Positions 13,206-21,672 of a stretch of 64,000 nt of DNA are shown here, piece after piece. Source of the stretch: Oasisia sp. SBJ-2009 (lineage: Eukaryota; Annelida; Polychaeta; Sabellida; Siboglinidae); contig OZ024865.1 in assembly GCA_964017155.1 (NCBI GenBank), positions 42,141,120 through 42,205,119 of the forward strand. Direction: 5' to 3'. Every line of letters begins with the position of its first letter. Position 1 is the stretch's first letter. Under the pieces are notes generated by a model. The model was not told the DNA's origin and did no database searches. It saw nothing but the letters and a program-made list of their open reading frames with translations. A program made the position numbers and the translations under genes.

Positions 13206-13433
13206 TCAGCCACAAAGGATGCCTGTCTCATGCCCCTGGCCAGAAGTGTTCAATTGCAAACACCAGTGAAATTATGTAATTATGTTAGAAGGGCCGTGGA
13301 TCTACAGTACATTGGTTGTTTTCCACTGAATAGTGAAATCGTTGTTTCAGCTATACCAGTCGCCGTAGACGGAGGCTTCAAGAGTTCAAAGCGGCATGGG
13401 CAGTCACACACGCCTAAGACGAAATCTGCTTGA
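740..13433 (+). CDS. Ig-superfamily transmembrane receptor, gene A (multi-exon)
   Basis: Gene-level entry. The predicted exons are V 740-1033, Ig2 3522-3881, Ig3 4195-4473, stalk 4807-5034, TM 6588-6695, tail cassettes 9048-9206, 11092-11262, 11859-11930, 12031-12105 and 12720-12890, and terminal exon 13351-13433. Joined with one base from a preceding signal-peptide exon they make 667 codons including the stop, with no frame break. Every junction is phase 1, the usual phase for Ig-domain exons. The product would be a type I membrane protein with three Ig-like domains, a mucin-like stalk, one membrane span and a basic cytoplasmic tail without a clear ITAM or ITIM. The family resemblance is to cell-surface recognition receptors; the ligand is unknown. 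The membrane-distal domain is hypervariable against gene B. The signal-peptide exon is either upstream of the window or the 674-739 stretch described separately. Confidence 0.8.
1034..3521 (+). other. Gene A intron, V to Ig2
   Basis: About 2.5 kb of AT-rich sequence with no supported coding exon. Short open frames such as 1767-1955 lack splice or domain support. The first 150 bases differ from copy B more than the rest does, so the diverged tract of the V exon seems to run on into this intron. Confidence 0.6.
3522..3881 (+). CDS. Gene A exon: second Ig-like domain
   Basis: The exon is 360 bp, with acceptor TTCTTTTCCAG and donor TTAT|T GTAAGT, phase 1-1. Ig core residues are visible in order: cysteine in VAYWCEV, tryptophan in VMEWKD, and second cysteine in HVFSCRTYF. 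Several N-glycosylation sequons are present (NAT, NET, NNT, NYT, NLT). It ends in PNLTVYC, a typical last strand before the next Ig domain. It differs from gene B at a single synonymous base (TAT/TAC), in sharp contrast to the V exon. Confidence 0.88.
4195..4473 (+). CDS. Gene A exon: third Ig-like domain (short)
   Basis: The exon is 279 bp, with acceptor GACCTTTTGCAG and donor AAAA|GTAAGC, phase 1-1. It starts [12 protein letters not shown] and contains [13 protein letters not shown], a Trp strand, and KVTVCN with a later cysteine (RCQEYH). It ends in HLNLTVK. The first-strand cysteine is absent, so this is an Ig-like fold with an unusual disulphide arrangement. The same exon type follows gene C2 at 40471, and the intron in front of it is also recognisably alike, so A/B and C share an ancestor. 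Confidence 0.82.
4807..5034 (+). CDS. Gene A exon: Thr-rich mucin-like stalk
   Basis: The exon is 228 bp, with acceptor TTGTTCCTTTCAG and donor GAAG|GTAAGC, phase 1-1. It encodes about 75 residues that are mostly Thr, with Ser, Pro and Asn, built on ACC/ACA codons. NTT and NTS sequons are present. This suits a heavily O-glycosylated spacer holding the Ig domains off the membrane. It ends [12 protein letters not shown]. Gene B has nine more bases here (one extra NTT), so stalk length varies by in-frame slippage. The - strand Val-rich open frame over this stretch is a shadow. Confidence 0.85.
5035..6308 (+). other. Gene A intron, stalk to TM
   Basis: No supported exon. An open frame at 5876-6133 has no splice sites in register and no recognisable domain. 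Confidence 0.5.
6309..6575. repeat. (TA)n microsatellite abutting the TM-exon acceptor
   Basis: About 270 bases of nearly pure TA dinucleotide with occasional interruptions (ATTTG, ATTATA). It ends about 12 bases before the exon at 6588. The equivalent tract in gene B (54909-55127) is shorter. The Tyr/Ile open frames over it on both strands are low-complexity artefacts. Confidence 0.95.
6588..6695 (+). CDS. Gene A exon: transmembrane segment and basic stop-transfer
   Basis: The exon is 108 bp, phase 1-1, donor AAAG|GTAAGG. It begins [20 protein letters not shown], and the hydrophobic span continues with [10 protein letters not shown]. The charged stop-transfer HKRKRKG follows. A glycine-rich start with a small-residue repeat ([10 protein letters not shown]) is common in single-pass receptor spans and could pack against another helix. 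The acceptor is CCCAATTGGTAG preceded by only TA repeat, so it lacks a normal pyrimidine tract. Gene B differs by one synonymous base (ACT/ACA). Confidence 0.88.
6696..7579 (+). other. Gene A intron after TM; LTR- or promoter-like patch
   Basis: No supported exon. A CT-rich stretch runs from about 6950 to 7130. A GC-richer patch at 7225-7310 has GCGCATGCGC, then TATATAAG (7260-7267), then TAATAAAA about 28 bases later. TATA close to a poly(A) signal is typical of a long terminal repeat, but I could not find convincing ends or a target duplication. Confidence 0.3.
7580..8530. repeat. AT-rich dispersed repeat with AAT tail and TA microsatellite
   Basis: Starts with (AAT)n and TTTATAAAGCGCC, the form of the 3' tails of AAT-ending repeats in marine invertebrates. 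It contains a TA microsatellite (about 7846-7907, shorter in copy B) and then GC-richer sequence to about 8530. Open frames at 8072-8338 and 8259-8615 overlap on opposite strands and show no recognisable domain. I read this as a decayed mobile element in an intron of gene A. Confidence 0.5.
9048..9206 (+). CDS. Gene A candidate tail cassette exon 1
   Basis: The exon is 159 bp, acceptor TTCTTATTGTTGTAG and donor AGCCAG|GTATTG, phase 1-1. It encodes a hydrophilic stretch from ATTMPSGRQ through RHHRRHKEE to AKPTDRSKP, with basic clusters and Thr/Ser. It is the first of three related units (with 11092-11262 and 12720-12890), each keeping the acceptor, donor and phase. The open frame continues on both sides of the proposed splice sites in all three units, so a longer exon or a repeat-derived coding fragment is the main alternative. 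Confidence 0.5.
9291..10937. mobile_element. hAT-like non-autonomous DNA transposon (A copy)
   Basis: The 5' end is CAGGGCTGCCTAC and the 3' end is its exact inverse, GTAGGCAGCCCTG. The element is flanked by an 8-bp direct repeat, CCTTACAT, at 9283-9290 and 10938-10945. Terminal repeats starting CAGGG with an 8-bp target duplication are the hAT signature. No transposase frame is visible, so it is non-autonomous. Inside are a CAG/AGC microsatellite (9687-9755) and a stretch rich in TTCAATTCC-type words (9870-10610). It lies between tail units 1 and 2 and is also in copy B, so it inserted before the A/B duplication. Confidence 0.9.
9687..9755. repeat. (CAG)n / (TAG)n trinucleotide tract
   Basis: Around 20 AGC/CAG triplets inside the hAT-like element, one triplet longer than the tract in copy B. 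The poly-Ser and poly-Ala open frames here are artefacts of the repeat. Confidence 0.95.
11092..11262 (+). CDS. Gene A candidate tail cassette exon 2
   Basis: The exon is 171 bp, acceptor TTCTTCCTTGTTTGTAG and donor ATGACAG|GTATTG, phase 1-1. It encodes [19 protein letters not shown], then an Arg/Lys-rich stretch ([10 protein letters not shown]) and [13 protein letters not shown]. It is close to cassette 3 at 12720 and more distant from cassette 1 at 9048. The basic cluster could act as a membrane-proximal or nuclear-type signal; that is inference. As for its relatives, the open frame runs past both splice sites. Confidence 0.5.
11859..11930 (+). CDS. Gene A candidate small tail exon (72 bp)
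   Basis: Acceptor CATATTGTCTGCAG, donor TCGAAAG|GTATAT, phase 1-1. It encodes [20 protein letters not shown] then SSK. The [12 protein letters not shown] part resembles the end of the TM exon ([11 protein letters not shown]), so it may be an old duplicate of that exon's 3' part. Identical in gene B. Confidence 0.45.
12031..12105 (+). CDS. Gene A candidate small tail exon (75 bp)
   Basis: Acceptor GTAATGTTTTATACAG, donor CAAGAG|GTAATT, phase 1-1. It encodes [20 protein letters not shown] then GRPR. Three tyrosines are present, and YSKF fits the YxxPhi endocytic pattern. There is no ITAM or ITIM spacing. The only difference in gene B is a synonymous GAA/GAG. Confidence 0.5.
12540..12619 (+). 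CDS. Possible alternative terminal exon, gene A
   Basis: After a fair acceptor (AAATGCATCCTTTCCAG) a phase-1 frame encodes [20 protein letters not shown] then TTRRQ and a stop at 12617-12619. It would give a short Ala-rich tail end if used in place of the downstream exons. It lies directly before cassette 3 and part of it recurs near 8480-8560, so it may be repeat-derived. Low confidence. Confidence 0.25.
12720..12890 (+). CDS. Gene A candidate tail cassette exon 3
   Basis: The exon is 171 bp, acceptor TTGTTCCTTGTGTTGTAG, donor TAAGCCAG|GTATTG, phase 1-1. It encodes [20 protein letters not shown], then [10 protein letters not shown] and [10 protein letters not shown]. It aligns codon for codon with cassette 2. 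The open frame upstream of the acceptor reads [18 protein letters not shown], a coiled-coil-like stretch found in all three units, so a longer exon is possible. In each unit that frame is cut off by TGA TAG a few codons before it. Confidence 0.5.
12957..13200. repeat. Compound microsatellite (CCACA)n-(CCCA)n-(CGCA)n-(CA)n
   Basis: Four repeat types in series between cassette 3 and the terminal exon. The CCACA block is about 125 bases here and about 215 bases in copy B (61494-61709). The Cys/Val/Trp/Gly frames on the - strand are repeat artefacts. Confidence 0.95.
13351..13433 (+). CDS. Gene A terminal exon, cytoplasmic C-terminus
   Basis: Acceptor AATCGTTGTTTCAG, phase 1 entry. It encodes [20 protein letters not shown], then PKTKSA and a TGA at 13431-13433. 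It is basic, with Ser/Thr. An ATTAAA at 13470-13475 could serve as the poly(A) signal. It is identical in gene B. The phase matches all upstream donors, which is the main support. Confidence 0.6.
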
Positions 13434-13729
13434 TCAAGGGACAATGTTTAGAGTTATTTTTCCGTGTTAATTAAACAAAATACGTTGATTTTGTAGGGAT
13501 GACATTTTGAAGTGAATATTTTACAGCGAATGCCAATTATTTAGATGTTTAGTAAGCTGCTTGTTATATATATTCGTAGCATTTACTTTAGCCAATGCAA
13601 TATATGCCCGCTAACAAATAACGTACTTGTATTTCCTGTCGAACAAATGGCTATTATTTGTTGGATATCATCAATATATAAACACATTTACACGCGGTCC
13701 TGTTTGCTCGATGGGAGCATAGGCCATCA

Positions 13730-15600
13730 ACCAAGGAACGCAACTGTTTTCTGTCCGTGGCCATCCTCTCCATCTCTCTTTTGGTGTAACCCATCTCTTT
13801 TGTTTCCCTTTCTGTATCTCTTTACCAGGTGTTTCGTGGCCTACCTCTTTGCCTTTTCCCTTTGGGGTTCCATGTGATGGGTTGACGGATGATGGTTTCT
13901 GGAGGTTTCCTGAGTGTGTGTCCTATCCACCTCCATTTTCTCTTCTTTATTTCATTTTCCAGAATGTCCTTGTCTGTCCACTTCAGGTGTAAGATTCTGC
14001 GCAGGTATTCAGAGGCACTCCGTTCAATATAATGGGGTTGGTGTTCTTTATATTGGCTTTCATAATCTTTGTCTTGCTTTTGTTGATGTTGAGTCCTAGC
14101 TGTGTTGACACTGTGTTTAGCAGCTCTGTTTTTCCTGCATCTGTTCATGGCTGTGTGAGAGGACAGCGAGGTGTTCCGCAAAGTCCAGGCCCTCAAACTG
14201 GCTCCAAGTTGTCCACTGGATCCCATTTCTTCTATTTTTGTAGTCTATTTCATGATCCAGTCTGTGGTGGGCAGGAAAAAGAATGGTTGCCTCACTCTTG
14301 TCTTCACCATGAAGGATTCTGTAAGTTGTCCTGCCTGAATGACCCTTCATGTCATATCTTCGTAAGTATTTCTTAATATAAGAGATATAAGTTTATCCCG
14401 TAGTGCTGTAGGAGCTTACACAGCGTATCTCTGTCGAGGCTATCAAATGCCTTCTCGTAATCTACAAGGTTTAGGCACAGCGATGAGTCCCATTCCATGG
14501 ATTGTTCAACAATGATTCGCAGTGTTGCTATTTGGTCGGTGCATGATATGTCTTTACGGACGCCAACTTGGTGGTCTCTGAGCTTAGCATCCACCCTTGT
14601 CTTCAGTCTGTCCAAGACGACTCTGTTGAGGACCTTTCCTGGTACTGATAGGAGCATTATCCCTCTGTAGTTCTGACACTCTTGCATATCTCCTTTCTTT
14701 GGGAGCTTCACGAGGTACCCTTTTTTACCATTCAGTAGGTACTTCGTCTTGTTCCCATATCTTCCCGAATAGATCATGCAGTATCTCTGTGGAGGTCTCT
14801 ATTTCAGCCTCGATTGCCTCGGCAGGAACTTTGTTTGGGTCGGAAGCTTTCCCTTTTTCATGTGATGGATGGCTTTCTCAATATCTGCCTTACTTGGTCT
14901 TTCGCAGTTTATCTGGAGTACTTCTTCAGCTGGTGCGATGTCTGGAGGATTCTGAGATGGTTGCCGGTTCAGCAGTTCTTCAAAATGTCCCCTCCTGTTT
15001 GTCTCTGTATCCTCTTCAGGTGCTGTTGCTTTTGCTGCTCTCGTTCGGCAGTTGTTAATTGCATATTTCATTTCCTTCCTCACTTGCACTTTATTGAGTG
15101 TCTGCAGAAATCCAGTGTTTTTATTGGTATTTCTTCTTTCCCAAGAACTTCGCAGCATGTGCTGGTTCACATCTCTTTGATCTGTTGCCATTGTATGTCC
15201 CCGTTTCCTTCGTCAAGAAAATCTTGTAGGGATTCGTATTTGTTTCTCAGTTGTACTGTGTACTGGTGCTCCTCTTGACTTCTCTCTTCTTTAGATCCAT
15301 CTTCATTCTGGCCAGCACTAGATGGTGGTTTGAGGCTACATTTGCCCCTGTAATTTCTCCCGTATTCAGTCTGACTTGTCGCGATTGTTTCCACCTCGTT
15401 TCACCTGGCCCTAGTACTGTGATGTTGTAGGTCCCTCGTTCCCTTGCTATTTGGGCTGCTTTGTTTACTCCACGTTCCATGTTCCGATTTGGAAGACAAA
15501 TCGGTTATCGGCGATGTAGCTTCCTTGCGGCTTTCACTGCATGGCGCCATACTCTCCCCAGGAGGCCCTCCCTCTCCCAAGTTCAATACAGTTCCTTTGG
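13730..15600 (-). mobile_element. RTE-like non-LTR retrotransposon, decayed, internally deleted
   Basis: Read on the - strand, 15480-15250 has an endonuclease N-terminal pattern (KAAQIARERGTYNITVLG, then ETRWKQSRQVRLNTGE). 15190-14800 is a linker. 14777-14373 is reverse transcriptase (NYRGIMLLSVPGK, then CTDQIATLRIIVEQ and LVDYEKAFDSLDR). 14226-13822 is the C-terminal region ending [13 protein letters not shown] and [12 protein letters not shown]. Several frame breaks and missing blocks, including the catalytic DD box region, make it inactive. It lies directly downstream of the gene A terminal exon and is also present in copy B. Confidence 0.85.
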
Positions 15601-16601
15601 TCGATTTTGCGTAACAATCTTTTTTTTTTATGGGACAGGGTTGTTAGCCATTTGCCCAACCCTCCTCATTTCTCACCCAGGCATGAGACCGTCCATGGCA
15701 GAGTTCGGTCCGTTGAATGGTAAATACAAACTTTGGAGTTCCCGTTACTATTATGTTGTGCATGGCGCTTGACATTATGGGCGCATAACCCCGATAATAC
15801 GTCACGATAAAGTAACTGATGTAGAGACGTAAACGACGTATATCGTGCGAGCTACAGTCAAGGTCCGCCCGAAAGGGTTCATAAGACGTCATAATTCGTA
15901 TGTAGAATACATCCATTCAAAAAGGCCTGATTTAAATTGGTGCTTTCTTTTATCATTATATAAATGGTGTATAATTATATGTGATGTTTAATCCGACGAA
16001 ACAGTAAAATAAACGTTGTTATATGTACGATATCGAACTTCACGTCGTTCAGACTTACGTCGTCCAGAACTACGTCCAAACATTCCACGCTTACTGCTTT
16101 ATATCAGCAGTGTTTACATCTGCCAAGTAATAATTGAGTGTTGTTCTCGTGTTTAAAGAATTGTAGCGATAGTTGTGCGTTAAATGCGAATAAAGTGAAT
16201 ACATTTTGTTATGTCGATGTGGAGTTGTTTAGTAATATTAGCGATGGCACACTCTCGTAAACTATGAAATAGGGCGATAAAGCAACCTTCCGTTGGTAGT
16301 GATTGGTGAATATTGTAAAGGACATTTGAAACAAAGTCGTTGGTGAGGGGGCCAAATAAGATTAAGAGGGGGAGGGGACTACTCTATTTGCGTCAAGTTG
16401 TAGAGTGTATAAAGTATCTGCTAAGTTCAATATGTGCAATCGCGCTTTGTATTCATATATATATATATAGAGAGAGAGAGAGCATAAATTATGGATTTAA
16501 ATATTTCAGGGGCGACACGGTGCGTCTACTGCCATATTGTTGCGCGCCTTACGAATAAAAAATTATGAAAAGCGGCCATGGTGTGCTTGCACAAACCCAG
16601 A

Positions 16602-16832
16602 ATGACAACGACAAACCAATTGACAACTACCACGACACAACAAACATAAACGACCACACATCCAACATCAACAACAACAGAACCGACAACTACAACAACA
16701 CAATCGATGACTACATCAACACAATCGATATTAACTTTAATAACAACAACTAAACCAACAACAACCGCTGAACCGACACACAGCCCACAGCGACAACGAT
16801 CCAATCCACGTTCATCATCATCCAGACAATGA
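16602..16832 (+). pseudogene. Thr-rich stretch, possible dead stalk exon
   Basis: The frame from 16602 is Thr-dominated (ACA/ACG codons, with TTTEPTTTTTQSMTTSTQS near the middle) and interrupted by a TAA at 16647-16649. It resembles the stalk exons at 4807 and 53327 in composition but has no good acceptor in register. It could be the remnant of another receptor, or simple ACA-rich sequence. Confidence 0.3.
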
Positions 16833-17100
16833 AGAAAGCCATCGAAACGACGAAAACCATCCAACCGTCGAAAACCATCCAACCAACGAAAACTATCGAA
16901 ACGACGAAAACCATCCAACCGTCGAACGTCATCGAAACGACGAAGACCATCCAACCGACGAAAACCATCGAAACGACGAAAACCATCGAAACGACGAACG
17001 CCATCCAAGAGACGAAAACTACTTAAACAGCAAAAAACATCCAAACGACAAACTTCATCCAAATGATGAAAACCATCCTAACGACGAATGCCACCCGAAT
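16832..17100. repeat. 18-bp minisatellite
   Basis: About 14 diverged copies of an 18-bp unit of the form AAAACCATCCAACCGACG. In one frame this reads as alternating TKTIET and TKTIQP hexapeptides (16829-17026). It follows directly on the Thr-rich stretch. No splice sites or domain context support it as a gene. Confidence 0.85.
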
Positions 17101-17296
17101 CCAGCGCAACTAAAACGGACCGTATGACGAAGAAAGCAATATTTCCGGCGATGTTCGACATTGTCGATGGCAAGACATGGGAATGTTTCTTGTTGCATTA
17201 CGATTTTAAGCATTAATAAACGTGTGCGTATCCTGCATTTTGGCACCTTTTAATTGTAGCCCTTTAATAAATTGGGGGCATGGTAGTCGTAAAAAT

Positions 17297-17298
17297 GT

Positions 17299-17368
<70 letters not shown>
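17297..17368. repeat. (TA)n microsatellite
   Basis: About 70 bases of TA dinucleotide. Confidence 0.95.
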
Positions 17369-17372
<4 letters not shown>

Positions 17373-19020
17373 CAAAATCGTCTGTTTGCTAAGTTAACAA
17401 AAAGTTTCAGGAGATGCATTAGATGCATATCATGTTTCAATGTGTTGCCTTATAGATACTCGTCTATAGACGACGATAACATTACCAGTGCTAACAAAGT
17501 GCACATATGTGTAATTGTGTATATACCCTACAAAAAGAGCAAATTGAATAACACTAAATAACATTTGATACCATTGGACAAATCAGTGGTAAATTATAGG
17601 TATCAGTTGCGGCTCAGATGCTACATCATTAACCACGTTCCGACAGTATGATAATTTATATTATGCGTTTAATGTGTACACCAAGTCATTGCATTTAACA
17701 AATAAATACAGCTGGGCGTATATTTGTAATGACATACTGGAACCATTGATTTCCTTACTACGCGATTTATTATGTAGCTGATGGGATTTCTCGCCCATTG
17801 CATCCGTTTGTAATAAATTATGATCCAGTAATGATGCAAATTAGCAACGTTGCAATATGGGCGTCATTCTATCGTTATGCCTATGAGGTTGACGCCTAGT
17901 ATTCATCTAATCGAAACTATATTTCAAATTGCATAAAGTGTTTATATAGTCACGTCTAAGGAAGAACCGCGGAAGTGCGAACAGAAATCTAGATGTTTCG
18001 TTCGATCTTCGGTATCGCGGGTCTACTGCGCTATAACGTCAATCTGATCAAACATGAGAAAGATGTTTTGGAACGACGCAAGAGAGAAATTGGAATGCCA
18101 TCTCTTTAATTCTCTTATGTAGATTGTTAACAACAGTCGAAAAATCACATAAATAAGATCGACTGTCAGTATTTATAAACAGAACCCGTGTTACCAGAAT
18201 CCTTTGCTTGCATCGACCTCTGATCTATACACATTTATTCTTAGATCAGTGGCATCGACCGCGAGACGTTTTCAATACCGTTGTAACACTAATATAAGAC
18301 CGAAATGCGTTATCACGTGAACGCAAGTTGATCATGGCGAGTAACGGTTGGGCCGGCGATTACTATCTTCTGCGGCGAAAACACAATCTGGCAACAAGTA
18401 CTCCAGCTGCCTTTATTCATAAGAATGTAATATTAAACGAAAACAATATATATAATGTGCCAACCACTGATTGCCAACATTATGCTTCTACGCAGCCTGT
18501 CGTTTAATTTGGCCCAGTAGGTAAAACAGTGCTCATAGACACAGACACAGTACTGTAAAAGTTAACCAGGGAGATATACATTTTATTATTCGGACCTACC
18601 CCAAGTGTGCCGTTATAACTGTATATATGCCTACACTGGATACCTCACAGTAAATATAATCCTAACCCTAATCAATCAGCATTCCCAAGTATTTTTATGT
18701 TTGATAAATATTGCGTTTTGAGACCCAAGTAACGCTATGATTTGTGCCAGCCATGTGTTACTGCGCCGTGCACAGAACGAATGCCAAACAGTTTGTTTAT
18801 ATGCCGACCCCACCATATATTTTCCAAACATCCGTGCAAGACCAAGTCAAAGCAACGTCTGTGTGCTGGCATTACTATCGTGTACAATCGCCGGTACTCA
18901 TTATGGAAGGTGCCATTACGATTATTTAGTCATTTACTAACACGTTTTTTTTAAACGGCAAGAAACCAGCTTCCTTCCATTTCTCGTTTAATAACCCGCT
19001 AAGGGTGCCCTTATCTGATT
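17369..19020. other. Intergenic, no gene recognised
   Basis: AT-rich. Three overlapping short + strand frames at 18737-18954 are in different phases, and none shows a domain or signal peptide. I see nothing else. Confidence 0.5.
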
Positions 19021-19446
19021 AGGGCGTGTAAGTCTCGCGCGCGAAAACGAGGCCGAGGGCAGTTGGGGGCAGGCAATCCATATTCTCTATGTTAGCATAT
19101 AGGTCTTTGTTTTGTTTTTGTTTATAATAATCGAACTGTTCCCAACTAGCGTGTTTCAGTTATATTGTCCGAAGGATTATTACAAGCAGCAGCAATGGAA
19201 CACTTTGCCGGTGACAATGATCACGGAAATCATGAATTTTAATCGATTATTATGGTGGTTGCCATGACTCATGAGTTAGCGGCAAATACTTGTGTTTGGC
19301 GATCTTAACTAATAATGAAGAGTGCCATTTTACGCGCAGTACAACCGGTTTGGGGCAAACGTGTACATGTGTTATGATTATGTGCATTTAGACAACTTGT
19401 CAGATATAAGAGCTTATAGAAACCACAACCTACAGCAATGTAAAAT

Positions 19447-19490
19447 ACAAATCCCGTAAAAGATACATATGTATCTTTTACGGGATTTGT
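19447..19490. repeat. Perfect 44-bp palindrome
   Basis: Two 22-base arms, the left starting ACAAATCCCGTAAAAG, with no spacer. By eye I find no mismatch. The other copies of repeat R have only the left arm sequence. Confidence 0.95.
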
Positions 19491-19496
19491 AATTAC

Positions 19497-19556
19497 GCAG
19501 ATAATAAACACGATTTTAGGCCGTATATACGGCCTAAAATCGTGTTTATTATCTGC
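19497..19556. repeat. Perfect 60-bp palindrome
   Basis: Arms begin GCAGATAATAAACACG and meet at GCCGTATATACGGC. It is six bases from the 44-bp palindrome. The other copies of repeat R have only the right arm sequence. Confidence 0.95.
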
Positions 19557-20014
19557 ACTACGTAAATCGCTATATGTCTATGATAGTGTGGTAAATATGA
19601 AATTGGACAGTTAAAAATAAGAAAGGTATAACACAAGATATTTAAGACCTCATTTTCCTGGTATTCATCAGTGGGAAGCTACAACTGTTATCCATCGTTA
19701 GAATATTATTCTTGTGTCCAGTCCCCAATCAGCTCCAGTCGCGCGAAGTCTCGCCATGTATCGTGACCCACTTACAGGCCCTATAGATTCATGCGCGGGC
19801 AAACATAGAACTGCACATAAATGGGTGACGTCGTGGTCTCGAGTGGTCGGGCTTTTAGCAGAGAGCGTAACGGGGAGAGATGTCACTCAGCCGGTGGCAT
19901 TTTGGATTTTGAACTGGTGGCGCACCAAGCGGCTGGGTGTCATGCGAGTTCATAAGCAAACCGGCGTGCTTTCATTCATTTGGTTAAAAAGCGATCGACT
20001 GCTCGTACGTTGAC

Positions 20015-20067
20015 TTGGGGGGTGTGTGTGTGGGGGTGGGGGGGGGGGGGGGGAGGGGGTGGGGTGG
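20015..20067. repeat. G-rich run at the left edge of the tandem unit
   Basis: A long run of G broken by single T or A. The 10-kb tandem unit starts inside it (about 20056), and the unit-to-unit junction at 30070-30071 falls at the matching G-run. Confidence 0.9.
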
Positions 20068-20069
20068 AC

Positions 20070-21672
20070 ATGTAAAGATAAAACAATTATATTTTTATGC
20101 GCCAAATATATTGATTTTCAAAAATATATAATATTTTATGGTCATTTCACGGCTACATTATGATAGGATTCATGAAATCTCAGATATGATCATTATGCCT
20201 GGTTCTTTCTTTACCATGTCCCCAGACAACCTCTCCCTGTCAGCTGAAGATATGCTGCAGTCAATAATTATGTCCATAGCCTGAAAGTGCATTTTAAAAT
20301 TTGTTGAAATTTTCCGGTTTTATATATACATCTTGATACATGTACTGCCTATGGACACACAACTGGTCCATTGTAAATTTGAAAGGATGTATGTACAGTA
20401 AATTATGATGTAGCCCTAAGTGTCTTTTTCTACTACTTTCAATCGTTGTATTCTAGTCATATTTATTTCTTGTTTTGGTACACATGATGTTTAGCATCTC
20501 ACCTAAACATGCTAAACCTACACCCGCCCAAATTGCCAACACCATCATATATGCCTCCCTGTGGTTTATGTGTTCCTCTATTTTAACACTTTGTCATACA
20601 GTTGTGTGTGCGTTAAATTATGTGTCTATTCCTAGTCATATTCATAACTTGTTTTCATGATGTTTAAATTATATTTTTTTTACACCATTGCATACTTTTG
20701 TATTTTTAATGTCTGAAGGCTTCACCTCAACAGTTTTATTACTGAACGTGGATTCCTTAATAAATCAATCAATCAATATAATTCAGTTCAGACAGTTACT
20801 GTCCAATCCCAATTTTTAGAAATCTTTCATTCCTATTCCGAAACAGATCAAAAACATGAACAAAAAAGACATGGGTACAATAATACATTTATTGTAGGCA
20901 TTAATAGCATGTGTACAGATATTAAAGTTAGTATACACTTCAAATGAGCCCAAAAACATGCCAATTTGGTTTGATTTGCCAACATTTGCAGAAAGTATTC
21001 AACATCATCTTTCATTTATCAAATACATACCATTTTGTAATCAAGCCACTTCAAATTAGTTTATTTTTATTTTTGACACACACGTCTACAAATAAATCAT
21101 GTCTGCACATGTCCATCTATGTTTAGAATTAATGTAATTTCGCAGATGAAAGATGCATATGATACATATAACCTGTGCTGTATATTGATACATGATAGTC
21201 ATGTGCCCCACAAAAAGTAAAAGAATATGTGCCAGTATTAAAATGTCAATACATTGTTAGCTACATGTACATTTGTTCACAATATTCATTATAGTTAGTC
21301 TTCAGTTTCATTGAATTTGTATAGTTTGCAATTCATATCGTGTGACTGCAAAATATAGCCAAAATGTTGGTTGCCATTTACAATATTTAGTGTCCAAATG
21401 ACATACAGAATTATTTCGGTGTTCTCACAAAAACGTTACAATTATTGAAACATACTAATGTTATCAGTTGATTATGTAAAACACATGTATAACCCCTCTT
21501 ATACCTTAGTCCAGCCAGGGCTATATGTATACTGTATGGTGATGTACTATATATCTAGTCAACTGTCTCAAGCAATTTACAACAATACAATCATCTGGTC
21601 TGACATGAATATAATCAAGAAAATTGATTTTACCAGGACTGAAGTATCTTGCTCAACTACATGCTCAGAAGA
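20070..21672. other. Unit C1, region downstream of THAP gene
   Basis: AT-rich, no supported gene. It could include the 3' untranslated region of the - strand THAP gene. The same applies to 30085-31687 in C2. Confidence 0.5.

Larger units (their letters stand above)
1..15380. repeat. Segmental duplication, copy A (holds receptor gene A)
   Basis: Bases 1-15380 match 48503-64000 throughout, in the same orientation. Base 1 corresponds to 48503 and base 15380 to 64000. The copy carries the whole of receptor gene A plus the hAT-like element and the RTE-like element downstream. Differences are scattered single bases, microsatellite lengths and a few indels, such as a 59-bp stretch near 54712-54770 that is missing at 6180. 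The exception is the V exon, which is strongly diverged. The left edge of copy A and the right edge of copy B both lie outside the window, so the unit is at least 15.4 kb. It could be a true duplication or two haplotypes placed in one assembly. Confidence 0.95.
19021..19784. repeat. Dispersed repeat R, copy 1
   Basis: From GGGCGTGTAAGT to ACAGGCCCTAT this matches 23499-24184 and 33514-34199 in the same orientation, with many point differences and indels. No ends with inverted repeats or coding potential are visible. Copy 1 alone carries the palindrome pair at 19447-19556. Confidence 0.85.

Noticed and set aside
12918..13231. Cys/Val/Trp/Gly frames on the - strand
   Set aside because: Artefacts of the CCACA/CCCA/CGCA/CA microsatellite.
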